From a cf. Phormidesmis sp. LEGE 11477 (GTDB lineage Bacteria > Cyanobacteriota > Cyanobacteriia > Phormidesmidales > Phormidesmidaceae): a stretch of DNA of 64,000 nucleotides. The notes under the pieces are model-generated. The model searched no databases. It saw only the letters and a program-made list of their open reading frames with translations, and was not told the origin of the DNA. The position numbers and the translations under genes are program-made. Position 1 is the first letter of the stretch. Each line of letters opens with the position of its first letter. Location of the stretch: contig NZ_JADEXO010000015.1 in assembly GCF_015207105.1 (NCBI RefSeq), positions 1 through 64,000 on the forward strand, in the 5' to 3' direction. This document shows, piece after piece, positions 49,731 to 60,100 of this stretch.

Positions 49731-50140
49731 CAGATATGAGGGGTAATAACGGCTCTAATTTAGACCATAAAAACATAGAAGCTACCTTCAAGTCCTCTAC
49801 AAATAGTCGATACTCCCCTCTCATTTAGCCGGGACTCTTATTCAGCCAGGCATTACGTCCACTGTCGGTAGATTACAACCCTGCTATCCTACCAATGCGT
49901 AAGTTCTATCGAAAAAACGCTCTGTACAATATGCCTTGTACAATATATGGACGCTAACCGAACTCCCTGTAGGACTCCAACCTACTATCCCTTTCGGGGG
50001 GTTTGGGGAGCCTAGGCCCCAAGCAGTATATTAAACCTCCCAGCAGAAGAGGGGGGTAGGGAGCCTATTTATGTTATTGGCCCCATCTCTTATTTCTAGC
50101 CTCTTATCGTCTTGCCTCTTAACCCTAGATCATCCGACCT
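49731..50140. other. Upstream region of proA with GC-rich hairpins
   Basis: A 410-bp gap between divergent genes. At 49998-50025 there is TTGGGGAGCCTAGGCCCCAA (6-bp outer stem), and at 50037-50068 a run AACCTCCCAGCAGAAGAGGGGGG that can fold back. These could be leader hairpins of the proA-folB transcript. No gene recognised. Confidence 0.4.
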
Positions 50141-51451
50141 ATGATTACCTCCACCCTTACAGCCCTACCCTCTCTCACAGAACTTGCTCAACAAACCCAA
50201 CAAGCCGCTAGAGAACTCGCTCAATTCTCCAGCGATCAAAAAAACGCAATCATCAGTGCGATCGCCCAATCCCTAGAATCCGCCGCCCCCGAAATCATCA
50301 CCGCCAACCAAAAGGATTTAGAAGCCGCCCTCACCAGCAATCTAGCCAAGCCTCTCTACGGTCGCCTAAAACTAGACCCGATCAAACTTAACAGTGCTAT
50401 CAAAGGCGTTCGCAGCGTCGCCGACCTGCCCGATCCCACCGGAGAAATCACTCTCCACCGCGAACTCGATCAAGGTCTAGTGCTCAAACGCATCGGCGTG
50501 CCCCTGGGCGTTCTTGGCATCATCTTCGAATCGCGCCCCGATGCCGTCATGCAAATTTCTACCCTCGCAATCAAGTCCGGCAACGGCGTCATTCTAAAAG
50601 GGGGACGCGAAGCCATCCACTCCTGCACCGCTCTCGTCAAAGCCATCCGTCAGGGCCTGACTAACGCCGGGGCCAATCCCAACGCTGTCCAGCTTCTGAC
50701 CACCCGCGAAGAAACCAACGCCTTGCTATCTCTTGATAAGTACGTCGATTTAATCATCCCTCGCGGTTCAAATCAGTTTGTTCAATACGTACAGGCAAAC
50801 ACCAAAATCCCTGTTCTAGGTCACGCCGACGGCATCTGCCATCTGTATGTAGACAGCGCCGCCGATATCGAACAGGCTACAAACATCGCTGTCGATGCCA
50901 AAGTCGGCTACCCTTCCGCCTGCAACGCGATCGAGACCCTGCTAGTTCATAACAAGATCGCCGATGATACACTGCCCACCCTAGCCAAAGCCCTTCAGGC
51001 AGAAGGCGTAGAACTGCGGGGAGATAGCAAAACCCGTCAGATTTTGCCAGGTATCAGCGCGGCTACAGAAGAAGATTGGTCAACAGAATACAGTGACCTG
51101 ATATTAGCTGTGCGAGTGGTAGAGTCAGCAGAAGCAGCGATCGCGCATATCAATACCTACGGATCGCGGCACACAGAAGCGATCGCCACCACCGATCAAT
51201 CCACCGCTGATACCTTCATGGCCAAAGTCGATGCCGCAGGCGTTTACCACAACTGCTCTACCCGCTTTGCCGACGGCTTCCGTTACGGATTTGGCGCAGA
51301 AGTCGGCATCAGCACCCAGAAAATGCCCCCTCGCGGCCCCGTTGGCTTAGAAGGCTTAGTGACTTACAAATATCAGCTCGTTGGTGATGGGCATATTGTT
51401 GCAACCTACACAGGCGCAGACGCCAAAGCCTTTACCCACAAAGATATTTAA
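50141..51451 (+). CDS. proA: Gamma-glutamyl phosphate reductase
   Basis: A 436-residue ProA, the second enzyme of proline synthesis, which reduces gamma-glutamyl phosphate to glutamate semialdehyde with NADPH. Visible are [13 protein letters not shown], the [12 protein letters not shown] block, the catalytic Cys in [14 protein letters not shown], and [12 protein letters not shown]. It ends [30 protein letters not shown]. Full length. proB is not adjacent. folB starts 4 bp after the stop. Confidence 0.96.
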   Translation: MITSTLTALPSLTELAQQTQQAARELAQFSSDQKNAIISAIAQSLESAAPEIITANQKDLEAALTSNLAKPLYGRLKLDPIKLNSAIKGVRSVADLPDPTGEITLHRELDQGLVLKRIGVPLGVLGIIFESRPDAVMQISTLAIKSGNGVILKGGREAIHSCTALVKAIRQGLTNAGANPNAVQLLTTREETNALLSLDKYVDLIIPRGSNQFVQYVQANTKIPVLGHADGICHLYVDSAADIEQATNIAVDAKVGYPSACNAIETLLVHNKIADDTLPTLAKALQAEGVELRGDSKTRQILPGISAATEEDWSTEYSDLILAVRVVESAEAAIAHINTYGSRHTEAIATTDQSTADTFMAKVDAAGVYHNCSTRFADGFRYGFGAEVGISTQKMPPRGPVGLEGLVTYKYQLVGDGHIVATYTGADAKAFTHKDI

Positions 51452-51455
51452 TTTA

Positions 51456-51827
51456 ATGGACATTATTCACATCAACGACATCAAGGCTTTCGGCTATCTT
51501 GGCGTATTACCCGAAGAGAACGTTCTAGGTCAATGGTTTCATGTCGACTTAAAGATCTTCATCGATCTCTCAAAAGCTGGCAAAACTGATGCCTTAGAAG
51601 ATACCCATAGTTATGTAGAGATTGTTCAAGAAACAAAAAGACTGATTCAAACAAAGCAATATAAGCTGATCGAAAGTCTTGCTGACGCTGTGGCAACCTA
51701 TGCCCTGAGCAGCGATCAACGTATTCAGAAAATCAATGTAAAGGTGACTAAACCGACGCCGCCTATCCCTAACTTTGATGGTACAGTTGCCGTCGAAATC
51801 AGCCGGGAACAATCAACAATGGCTTGA
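51456..51827 (+). CDS. folB: Dihydroneopterin aldolase
   Basis: A 123-residue FolB, which makes 6-hydroxymethyl-dihydropterin for folate synthesis. Start ATG 51456 (MDIIHINDIKAFGYLGVLPEEN) is chosen: the longer open frame from 51381 overlaps proA and is not conserved. The catalytic Glu is in LPEENVLGQWF and the Lys in KVTKPTPPI. Co-transcribed with proA. Confidence 0.93.
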   Translation: MDIIHINDIKAFGYLGVLPEENVLGQWFHVDLKIFIDLSKAGKTDALEDTHSYVEIVQETKRLIQTKQYKLIESLADAVATYALSSDQRIQKINVKVTKPTPPIPNFDGTVAVEISREQSTMA

Positions 51828-51879
51828 TCAAGCGCGCGAACCCTATTGGATGATATCTGCAGCAAAAGAACTTTTCTTT

Positions 51880-52899
51880 TTACCGTCGAGTGAACGCCAT
51901 TTCATTACCGTTTATTCTAATTCTGTAGGCACTGAAACAATCTTTACCAAGTACAACAGTGGCATTGTCAGGGGCGATCGCTACCTTCACATCCGGCACA
52001 ATCACCGTCCCGATTACCACCGATCTTAGCTGGGCAATCGATAGCTCCATCGGCGTCCCATCTGCCAGATACACATACTGATAGCTAATTTCCTGCAATC
52101 GTAGCTGCTTTGCAATTCGCTGAGTAATGATCGAATGGGGTGCATTGCGATCGATCACCACATCAAAATTAGCAATGCCATTGAACATAGCCTCTACTAC
52201 TGGCAAATGACGGCTAAACGATTTGATTGTAAGAGTAGTCCCTTTGCTGTTGCTCCTTGTGGGTTGGGTATCAGCCTGTTGTATAGACCAGTCGCTTTCT
52301 ACAGCCTGCTGAGCGCTGGTTTGATCTAGCTGATCTAGCCAAGGTGATGTCTCTTCGTTGCCTTCGTTTGCTTTGGCTAGATCCGATGAAGGCGACAGAT
52401 TCGATGGAGGCACAAAGGGAGGCAGATCGCGCAGTGGCTCAATTGCGTCGATGCATCGCTGCGCGTTCTCTTTATCTTTCTCGTTGAGATAGCACCGAGC
52501 AGCTTGCTTGTAGGCAGCGATTGCACTCTCCCCATCTCCCAACAATCCCAGCGCCTTGCCCAACAGCCGATGTCCGCCTGCCAGCTCTGGACGAAGCGTG
52601 ATCGCCTGCCGACTATCCGCGATCGCCCCTTTCACCTGATTCAAACTCAACCACACCAACGCCCTGGCCAAATATAGTTCTGCTGTCGGCGTTAGCTTAA
52701 TGGCCTTGGCATAATCTGCGATCGCCCCCTCTCTATTTCCCAGCCGCTTGCGAATCCGGGCTCGCTGCACATACACCTGCGCCCACCCCGGCTCCACCTG
52801 GGCCAGCTCGTCCAACAGCGGCAACGCTTCAAACAACTGCTCTACAGCGATCAAAGACTGCGCTTGTCTAAATTTCTCTGCTGCCATTTCAGAAGTCAT
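51880..52899 (-). CDS. TPR protein with a degenerate retropepsin domain
   Basis: A 339-residue protein. Residues 1-170 contain about four tetratricopeptide units (AVEQLFEALPLLDELAQVEPGW, REGAIADYAKAIKLTPTAELYLARAL). After a linker, residues 240-339 have the retropepsin-like fold of cyanobacterial aspartyl proteases: flap LADGTPMELS, C-terminal VVLGKDCFSAYRIRINGN. Where active members have D-(T/S)-G, this reads I-D-R-N-A-P, so the Thr and Gly are lost. It is probably a non-catalytic dimerisation or binding domain. It is convergent with folB. Confidence 0.8.
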   Translation of the reverse strand: MTSEMAAEKFRQAQSLIAVEQLFEALPLLDELAQVEPGWAQVYVQRARIRKRLGNREGAIADYAKAIKLTPTAELYLARALVWLSLNQVKGAIADSRQAITLRPELAGGHRLLGKALGLLGDGESAIAAYKQAARCYLNEKDKENAQRCIDAIEPLRDLPPFVPPSNLSPSSDLAKANEGNEETSPWLDQLDQTSAQQAVESDWSIQQADTQPTRSNSKGTTLTIKSFSRHLPVVEAMFNGIANFDVVIDRNAPHSIITQRIAKQLRLQEISYQYVYLADGTPMELSIAQLRSVVIGTVIVPDVKVAIAPDNATVVLGKDCFSAYRIRINGNEMAFTRR

Positions 52900-53138
52900 A
52901 TATTTCCCGACATTCTCTGTCTTCTAGATTAGACTTAATCGGAAATTAGGTTAATTCGCTAGAATAACCAACCTATTGAAGTAGCAGTGTGTGTTGCGAT
53001 GAGAATGAAGTTTCGTAATCGAGTGGAGAACAATGTCTAATAGCTAAAGACGCCGTTAACCAGTACGGATTGACGCTGTCTGGTGTGACCACAACATATC
53101 TGCATTTGTCACCATCTCATGTCCGGCCTCAATATTTA

Positions 53139-54692
53139 TCAGCCTCTCACCACCACTACCGAACGACCTTTCAAGGTTTCTCTCAGCTCAGTTGTTATTC
53201 TTTCTTCAATCGGAGGGATCTGCTCGCGACGGTCAAAAATAACTAACCACCCCGTGCCTAGTCCCAGCTTTCCTAGATACCCATCCAACTGCTCTAGTCC
53301 ACGTATGAGAGGGTCGGGTCGCCCGTCTCGCCATACCTTCAGCTCAATTGCCACCGTTTCTTGCCCGTAGCGTAAACACAAGTCCATTCTTCCAGCACCC
53401 AACGCATACTCGCGATCTAGTGTGCCACCGCCGTTCACTACCCGATGTAAAAACGCCATCATTACTAGATGGGGCGCAATTTCATGATACGGCGCGCTCT
53501 TTAGCAGTGGATCCCCGTGCCGCCGCCAGAACTGTAAGAAGGCCGTTAATAGAGCCTCTGAGTCTAGTTTGCCTTCTGGGGTCAACCACGTCGGTGCAAT
53601 TTGCGGCAAAGACGCCATCGGTACTACTGATAGCACTCTAGGCAATACCTCTTTGTAAATCGGATTGGCAATCACCAGCCCACCTTGTGGGCTTTTAACA
53701 CACAGACCCAAATCCAAAACGAACTCAATATCTTCGTTAGAAACACTTTCCAACTCTTGACCTGCCAACATCGGCTCAATAATGGCTCTAATTCGCGGCT
53801 CCCTAAGCCTTGCCGCTAAACTATCAAGATGGGTATCTTGCCGCTGAATCAAAATCTCCTTTGCCTGATTGACATGTTCTACCGTCAACGCAGTGGCTGG
53901 GTCGGGAGCTAGCTGTTCGACCATTTGCCTGGCCAATGCATTTACCAACCAAGGCTGACCTTGCGTTAAGCCATAGGCTTTTTCTACCGCCGCCGGGGTA
54001 AAAAACTGTCCGGTATCTGCCGTATGCTGGTGATATAGGGTAGCTACTTCTGCTTGAGTAAAATTTCGTAGCGTCAGCGACTCAACTTTAATGTTGAAGG
54101 GACTTGCTGTTCCTAGTCGCTTGCTCCCACCCGAAGCAACCTTGTAATCTCGGACATCTCGCAGGCCAATCAAGGCCAAAGATTTTGGAAAGGCTCCAGG
54201 CCGACGAGGATAGCCATCTCTCAATTGACGAAGGACAGAGAGCAGAGTGTCGTCTTGTAACGAGTCGATTTCGTCAATAAAAAGGACAATCGGTTTCGAA
54301 CTCTCACGTGCCCAAAGACTAAGCGCTTGACCAATACTATGTAGCGAAGACCAGTCCGGGGGATGAAGGTCTGATGGTAGCCAGAAAGTTGCGGCATCTT
54401 TCCAGGCTCGTAGAATAACAGTGTCGGCGCTCTCACGACTCTGGGCATCAGTCTGGGCGTAAGCTGCACCGACTTCTACAGAGACTATCAGCGCCGCATA
54501 TTCGCCCTCATTAGTCAGTTCTTGAGCTAGCGTTAGCATGGCAGTTGTTTTGCCCGTTTGCCGAGGTGCATGAACAACGAAATAGCCATCTTGCTCAATG
54601 AGGCGCTTGATAGAGGGAAGTCGATCCATCGAGGGCAGCATATAGTGCTTGGCAGGATTGCAAGGGCCAGCTGTGTTGAACCAACGAGACAT
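53139..54692 (-). CDS. AAA-like ATPase fused to a PD-(D/E)XK nuclease-like domain
   Basis: A 517-residue protein. ATG 54692 (MSRWFNTAG) preferred over GTG 54698. The N-terminal ATPase has Walker A APRQTGKTT (about 43-51) and LFIDEIDSLQDD (Walker B). The C-terminal 120 residues hold GRMDLCLRYGQETVAIELKVW and Q in LEQLDGYLG, which fit the D...ExK pattern of PD-(D/E)XK nuclease-like domains (DUF1703-type). It is an 'ATPase-archaeal-like' AAA protein found widely in bacteria as a standalone gene; role in mobile-element or stress biology is possible but unproven. Confidence 0.85.
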   Translation of the reverse strand: MSRWFNTAGPCNPAKHYMLPSMDRLPSIKRLIEQDGYFVVHAPRQTGKTTAMLTLAQELTNEGEYAALIVSVEVGAAYAQTDAQSRESADTVILRAWKDAATFWLPSDLHPPDWSSLHSIGQALSLWARESSKPIVLFIDEIDSLQDDTLLSVLRQLRDGYPRRPGAFPKSLALIGLRDVRDYKVASGGSKRLGTASPFNIKVESLTLRNFTQAEVATLYHQHTADTGQFFTPAAVEKAYGLTQGQPWLVNALARQMVEQLAPDPATALTVEHVNQAKEILIQRQDTHLDSLAARLREPRIRAIIEPMLAGQELESVSNEDIEFVLDLGLCVKSPQGGLVIANPIYKEVLPRVLSVVPMASLPQIAPTWLTPEGKLDSEALLTAFLQFWRRHGDPLLKSAPYHEIAPHLVMMAFLHRVVNGGGTLDREYALGAGRMDLCLRYGQETVAIELKVWRDGRPDPLIRGLEQLDGYLGKLGLGTGWLVIFDRREQIPPIEERITTELRETLKGRSVVVVRG

Positions 54693-54973
54693 AAGCACGG
54701 ACTGCTGTAATGAAGGCTTCTGTAAGCCTATCTCATTGGGGCAAAGAAGAACTTTAGAACAGCCAGCGGCACCTGAATGTCATTTCGCTACCACTGATTC
54801 TGATGCTGCCGACCCTGCAGCAGTCTTTATTTAGAACAACCGTTTCGGCGTATAGAGCGAATAATCTTGCTAACACCGACTTGCTAACACCGAGCGAGTT
54901 CTGTTGGGCGGGCATCCACTCTCAACTGTCTACCTAACAGCACGGTATCTGTCTTTGACCACATCCCGTTTTG

Positions 54974-55546
54974 TTATCCTTTACTCTTGCCCTCGCCTTC
55001 GAGATTATTAACCATCGCCATCACATCCTCACACCACGATAGCCAAGAGGTCTCGTAGGCAATGCCGCGCTTCAGCGTGAGGTATTTGAACTGCGCTTCT
55101 AGATCGCGATCGCTATTTCCAAGACTATCTCTTGAAAGGTATTCCGTTTCGATCTCGCGATATTCCTTAAGCTGAGCGCTGTGAATTTGCTGCCTGTGCT
55201 TCACCTCGTTGACTAAAAGCTGACGCGGCATCTTGTGGCCAATCAAAACTTTCACCAACAGGTCCTCCCGAATAGGCGTCGGCTCAGTCGGCTCGGTATA
55301 CCAGCGCGTCAGTTCTCGCCAGCCGCCTTCTGTGATGCAGTAAATTTTCTTGTCGGGCTTACCTGCTTGCGGGACCGCCTCAAAATTGACCCAGCCATTT
55401 TTCGTTAGCTTGCCGAGCTCTCTGTATACCTGCTGCTGCGTAGCCTTCCAGTAGCAGCTGAGCTCTTCATCAAAGTGCTTACTGATGTCGTAACCGCTGT
55501 CTGGCTGCTTAGAAAGCAGCGCCAGAATAGTGTGCGATAGAGCCAT
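54974..55546 (-). CDS. PadR-family transcriptional regulator
   Basis: A 190-residue regulator. The N-terminal winged helix (SHTILALLSKQPDSGYDISKHF ... QQVYRELGKLTKNGWV) and the PadR-like C-terminal helical dimerisation arm (LVNEVKHRQQIHSAQLKEYREIETEYL) are clear. It is divergent from the RND efflux operon with a 104-bp gap containing palindromes, so it most likely represses that operon in response to a toxic ligand, as PadR-like regulators do. Confidence 0.9.
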   Translation of the reverse strand: MALSHTILALLSKQPDSGYDISKHFDEELSCYWKATQQQVYRELGKLTKNGWVNFEAVPQAGKPDKKIYCITEGGWRELTRWYTEPTEPTPIREDLLVKVLIGHKMPRQLLVNEVKHRQQIHSAQLKEYREIETEYLSRDSLGNSDRDLEAQFKYLTLKRGIAYETSWLSWCEDVMAMVNNLEGEGKSKG

Positions 55547-55650
55547 TTTATTCTAGGAAGAAATCAATAAAAGCTGGATTGACATATCCAACATGTTGAG
55601 TATACTTTAACCAGATATTACACAACAAGTTGAATATCAACTAATTGAGT
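55547..55650. promoter_or_regulatory. Divergent promoter with candidate PadR operators
   Basis: Two palindromes lie in the PadR/efflux gap: CAACATGTTG (55589-55598, perfect) and GTTGAATATCAAC (55629-55641, GTTGA/TCAAC arms). The second overlaps the ribosome-binding side of the adaptor gene. They share CAAC/GTTG arms, so both could bind the same dimeric regulator. Confidence 0.55.
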
Positions 55651-57114
55651 ATGAATGCGACTTCCTCCCACTCAAGCACCCCCGACAATTCCTCTGCTCG
55701 CCAGTTGCACAGTACTCAAACTGATGATTGGAAAAGACGCTGGATTTCTCTACCTGCTGCTAGCTGGAAGCTACTTTTAGCAGTGCCGCTGGTACTAGTG
55801 CCTGCAATCTGGCTAGTGAATTCGACCGGCGATGACAATTCTGTGATCGAAACAGTACAGCGCCTGCCCGTAGATACAATGCGGTTGCGCGCCGCAGATA
55901 GCTATTCGACAGAGCGGGTTTATTCTGGAGAGCTGGTTGCCCGGCGCAGCAGCGAGTTGGGCTTTGAGCGAGGTGGCACGGTTACCGCGCTGTTAGTCGA
56001 CGAAGGAGATGTGGTCAGTGAGGGTGAGCCGCTAGCGCGCTTGGATGTTCGAGATTTAGAAGCGCAGCGATCGCAGCTAGAAGCCCAAAGAAGGCAGGTG
56101 CTAGCTCAGCTGCAAGAATTAGAAACTGGCCCTCGCCGGGAAGACATCGCCTCAGCAGAAGCGGCAGTCAGCGACCTGAGAAATCAGCTAGAGCTAGCGG
56201 AACTGCAGGCGCAGCGGCGAGCCGATTTGTTTGCTCAAGGGGCGGTTTCTGCTGAGGAACTAGATGAAAGGCAGTTTGGGGCTAATGCGATCGCCGATCG
56301 ATTGCAGCAAGCCCAAAGCCAACTAGAAGAACTACGCAACGGGACTCGGCAAGAGCAGCTCAGCGCTCAAGCAGCCGAAGTAGATCAGATAGATGCCCGC
56401 ATTCGCGCCATTGACGTATCGCTAGATAAGAGCGTGCTGTATGCCCCCTTCTCAGGCAAAGTCTCTCAGCGGCTAGTGGATGAAGGATCGGTGGTCGGCG
56501 GTTCTCAGCAAGTGATGCGGCTAGTAGAAAACGGCGCGATCGAAGCGAAGATTGGCGTTCCAGAGCGGGTGGCTCAGCGGCTAGCAGTAGGAGAATCGCA
56601 GACGGTGCAGGTGGGGTCGCGAAACTACTCAGCAATCGTGAGCGCGAAACTGCCAGAGGTAGATGAGAATAGCCAAACGGTGACTGTAGTGCTAGAGATT
56701 GCACCGGACAGTGATTTGACGATTGGGGCAACCGCAACGTTAGCCGTCAGTGAGCAGCAGGCGTCGTCCGGCTATTGGCTACCAAGTACAGCGCTAGTGG
56801 CAGGAGAGCGCGGACTGTGGTCTGTGTATGTGCTGACTCAAACGGATGAAGGGGCAGATGGAGACGCCTATCGGGTGGCCAGGCGCGATGTGGAGCTATT
56901 GCATTCTGAGAACGATGGGGAGACGGCGCGATCTTTCGTAAGAGGGCTGGTGTCAGAAGGCGATCGCATCATCACCAGCGGGACTCATCGAGTGGTTGTA
57001 GATCAGTTGGTGGTTCCGAGCGATATCTCTTCTAATCAAGCGACTTCTAATAATCGAGTCATTTCCAAAGAGATTATTTCTAGCGAGCCAATCTCGAACG
57101 AGGCAGCACAATGA
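55651..57114 (+). CDS. RND efflux periplasmic adaptor (HlyD/AcrA-like)
   Basis: A 487-residue membrane-fusion protein. ATG 55651 is chosen over TTG 55645. Membrane anchor at about 35-55 (LLLAVPLVLVPAIWLV), a lipoyl-like barrel sandwich (TVTALLVDEGDVVSEGEPLARLDVRDLE), a long coiled coil (about 130-260, QRSQLEAQRRQVLAQLQELE) and beta-barrel (APFSGKVSQRLVDEGSVVG). It joins the inner-membrane pump to an outer-membrane channel. Its stop overlaps the pump start (ATGA), so they are translationally coupled. Confidence 0.95.
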   Translation: MNATSSHSSTPDNSSARQLHSTQTDDWKRRWISLPAASWKLLLAVPLVLVPAIWLVNSTGDDNSVIETVQRLPVDTMRLRAADSYSTERVYSGELVARRSSELGFERGGTVTALLVDEGDVVSEGEPLARLDVRDLEAQRSQLEAQRRQVLAQLQELETGPRREDIASAEAAVSDLRNQLELAELQAQRRADLFAQGAVSAEELDERQFGANAIADRLQQAQSQLEELRNGTRQEQLSAQAAEVDQIDARIRAIDVSLDKSVLYAPFSGKVSQRLVDEGSVVGGSQQVMRLVENGAIEAKIGVPERVAQRLAVGESQTVQVGSRNYSAIVSAKLPEVDENSQTVTVVLEIAPDSDLTIGATATLAVSEQQASSGYWLPSTALVAGERGLWSVYVLTQTDEGADGDAYRVARRDVELLHSENDGETARSFVRGLVSEGDRIITSGTHRVVVDQLVVPSDISSNQATSNNRVISKEIISSEPISNEAAQ

Positions 57115-60100
57115 ATATGTTTTATCGGAATCGGCAGCTTCTGTTTCTGACGCTGACGCTGATTGTTGTTTGGGGCGTGTCTGCCTTTTTGACCTTGCCT
57201 AGACTAGAAGATCCTGAGATTGTTCAAAGGAATGCTTCGATCACAACGCTCTTTCCAGGGGCAAGCGCTGAGCGGGTTGAATCGCTAGTGACCGAAAAGA
57301 TAGAAGAGGAATTCTCTGATGTTGAAGAGATTAGCAACATCGAATCGACCTCTAGCCCAAATATTTCTGTCGTTCAAATAGAGCTGAAAGATACAGTCGC
57401 CGATGTTACACCCGTCTGGGCAAGAATTCGTAGTCAGCTAGAGGATGTGTCGCCAGAGCTGCCGCCGGGCGCACAAGATCCGGTATACGAAGATGCGGAT
57501 GTGGCAGCGAATGCCTTGATTGTAGGGCTGAGCTGGGATTTGGAGACGCCTGTGAATGCTGCGCTGCTACAGCGAGTGGCAGAGGGGTTAGAAGATCAGC
57601 TAGAGGCGATTCCAGGTACGGATAAAGTAGAGCTGTTTGGCGTAGCAGACGAAGAGATTCAGGTTGTTGTAGATCAGACAGTAGCGGCGCGGTTAGGTCT
57701 GACGGCAGAGGCGATCGCGCAGCAAGTTCGTGCGAGTGACGCCAAGGTTTCAGCCGGGACGCTGCAAGGCAATGCTGATGAGCTACTGCTAGAAATTGAT
57801 AGCAATTTAGAGTCTTTAGAGAGAATTCGTCAGATTCCGATTCGGGTCGGTGAGGCTGGGCAGACAAGACTGCTAGGGGACGTGACGACGGTATCAAAAG
57901 CCGTGCAGGAACCGGCTGAGGAACTAGCGCTGATTAGTAGCAAGCCTGCCGTTGTCCTTTCCGTGCAGGTAGAATCGAGCTTTCGAGTAGACAATTGGGC
58001 TCAAGCCGCGAGACAAGTGCTGGCCTCGTTTGAAGAGACGCTCTCCGATGGGCTGAGCCTCACAACCGTGCTAGATCAAAGTCAGTATGTGCAGCAGCGG
58101 CTTAACGGTGTGATCGGTAATCTACTGCTGAGTTCTGGCCTAGTGATTGTTGTTTCTTTGTTCATGCTGGGCTGGCGCTCTGCAGCCATTGTGGGGTTAG
58201 CACTACCCTTAGCAACGCTGATGGTATTTGGCGCGATGAAAGTGCTAAATATTCCGCTGCATCAAATGTCAGTGACGGGCTTAATTATTGCTTTGGGTCT
58301 GCTAATTGACAATGCCATTGTGGTCGTAGACGAGGTCCAAATTCGTCTACGGGCTGGACTGCATCCTTCAGCAGCGGTGAGCGAAACGGTAAAGCATTTA
58401 GTGGTGCCGCTGATCGCCTCTACGCTGACGACTGTACTAGCGTTCGTGCCTATTGCTACCTCACCAGGTGGCACCGGAGAGTTTATTGGCACTATTGGCG
58501 CAACAGTAATTTTAGCGCTGTTAAGTTCTCTCGCACTTTCACTCACTGTGATTGCAGCGATGATTGGACTGATCTATCGTAGATGGCCAACGCGAACAGG
58601 CACACCCGCTGCGCCGCTACCCGCTGCGGCCCAAGCTAGTCACTGGTGGGAAGGCGGTTTCTCTAATCGAACCCTGAGTACAGCCTATGCTAATAGCCTG
58701 TACTTAACTTTTCGCCGTCCTATACTTGGCATAGGCCTCGCGTTGATACTGCCCATTTTCGGCTTTGTACAGTTCGCGGGTTTGCCACAGCAGTTTTTCC
58801 CACCTACGAACCGCGATCAGTTTCAGATAGAGTTTGAGATGCCCGCGCAGACGGCAATGGCATTAACGCGATCGCAAGTACTACAGGCTAGAGATCTGAT
58901 CCGCGAGCATCCAGCCGTCGAGGATGTCCATTGGTTTTTGGGCAAAAGTGCGCCTTCTTTTTTCTACAATGTGGTTGCTTCTAGAGAGAACGCGCCAGAC
59001 TATGCCCAAGCCCTGGTTCAGCTAAACAACACCGACAACCTACGAGAGACGATCACTACGCTGCAACAGCAGTTAGATGCTGAATTTCCTCAGGCTCAGG
59101 CGTTGGTGCGTCAGCTAGAACAAGGCCCGCCTTTCCCAGCGCCAATTGAGCTACGACTCTATGGCTCTGAAATGTCGCGTTTGCGCGAGTTAGGCAATCA
59201 GCTACGCGGCGAGCTAGCACAGATTCCTAACGTAATTCATACTCGCGCCGACCTAAGCGAAGTGCAGCCAAAGCTGGCCCTACAAGTCAGTGAAGTCGCC
59301 GCCCGGCGGACGGGATTAGACAATGGTGCGATCGCCGCTCAGCTCAACAGTATGCTAGACGGCGCAGTCGGTGGCTCCCTGTTAGAAGATACCGAAGACA
59401 TTCCGGTGCGCGTGCGCGTAGGTGATGCTGTTCGAGGAGATTTGAGCGCGATCGCCTCGACCGATTTACTAGCCTCTAGTGGTGAAAATCCTGTTCCGCT
59501 TTCTGCGGTAGCGAGCATTGGACTGGTTCCCGATATAGCCACGATTGCTCGCTACAACGGCCAGCGGGTCAACAATGTGCAGGCTTTTCTCACAGCAGGA
59601 GCCCTGCCGGATACCGTGCTGACGCAGTTTCAACAGCAGCTAGAAGAAAGTGGCTTCGAGCTACCTAAGGGCTATCGAATTGAATATGGTGGTGAAGCAG
59701 ACGCTAGAGGAACCGCAGTCGGCAATCTGCTGGCGTCTGTGGGCGTGCTAGCGATTCTGATGGTGGCGACGCTGGTGCTATCGTTTAATTCATTTGCGAT
59801 CGCGGCGCTGCTGGGAATTGTAGCCGTCTGCGCGGTGGGGCTAGCGGCGATGGCACTGTGGCTATTCAACTCTATCTTTGGCTTTACCGCTATTCTCGGC
59901 ACGCTGGGCCTAATTGGTTTGGCGATCAACGACTCTATTGTGGTGCTGGCGGCACTCCGAGAAGATTCTCTGGCGAGAACGGGCGATGTGAAGGCGACGG
60001 TACAGGTTGTCTTGCAATCGACTCGACATGTGGCAGCGACAACAGTAACAACCATCGTAGGTTTTGTGCCGCTAATGCTCGATAGTACGGGCTTTTGGCC

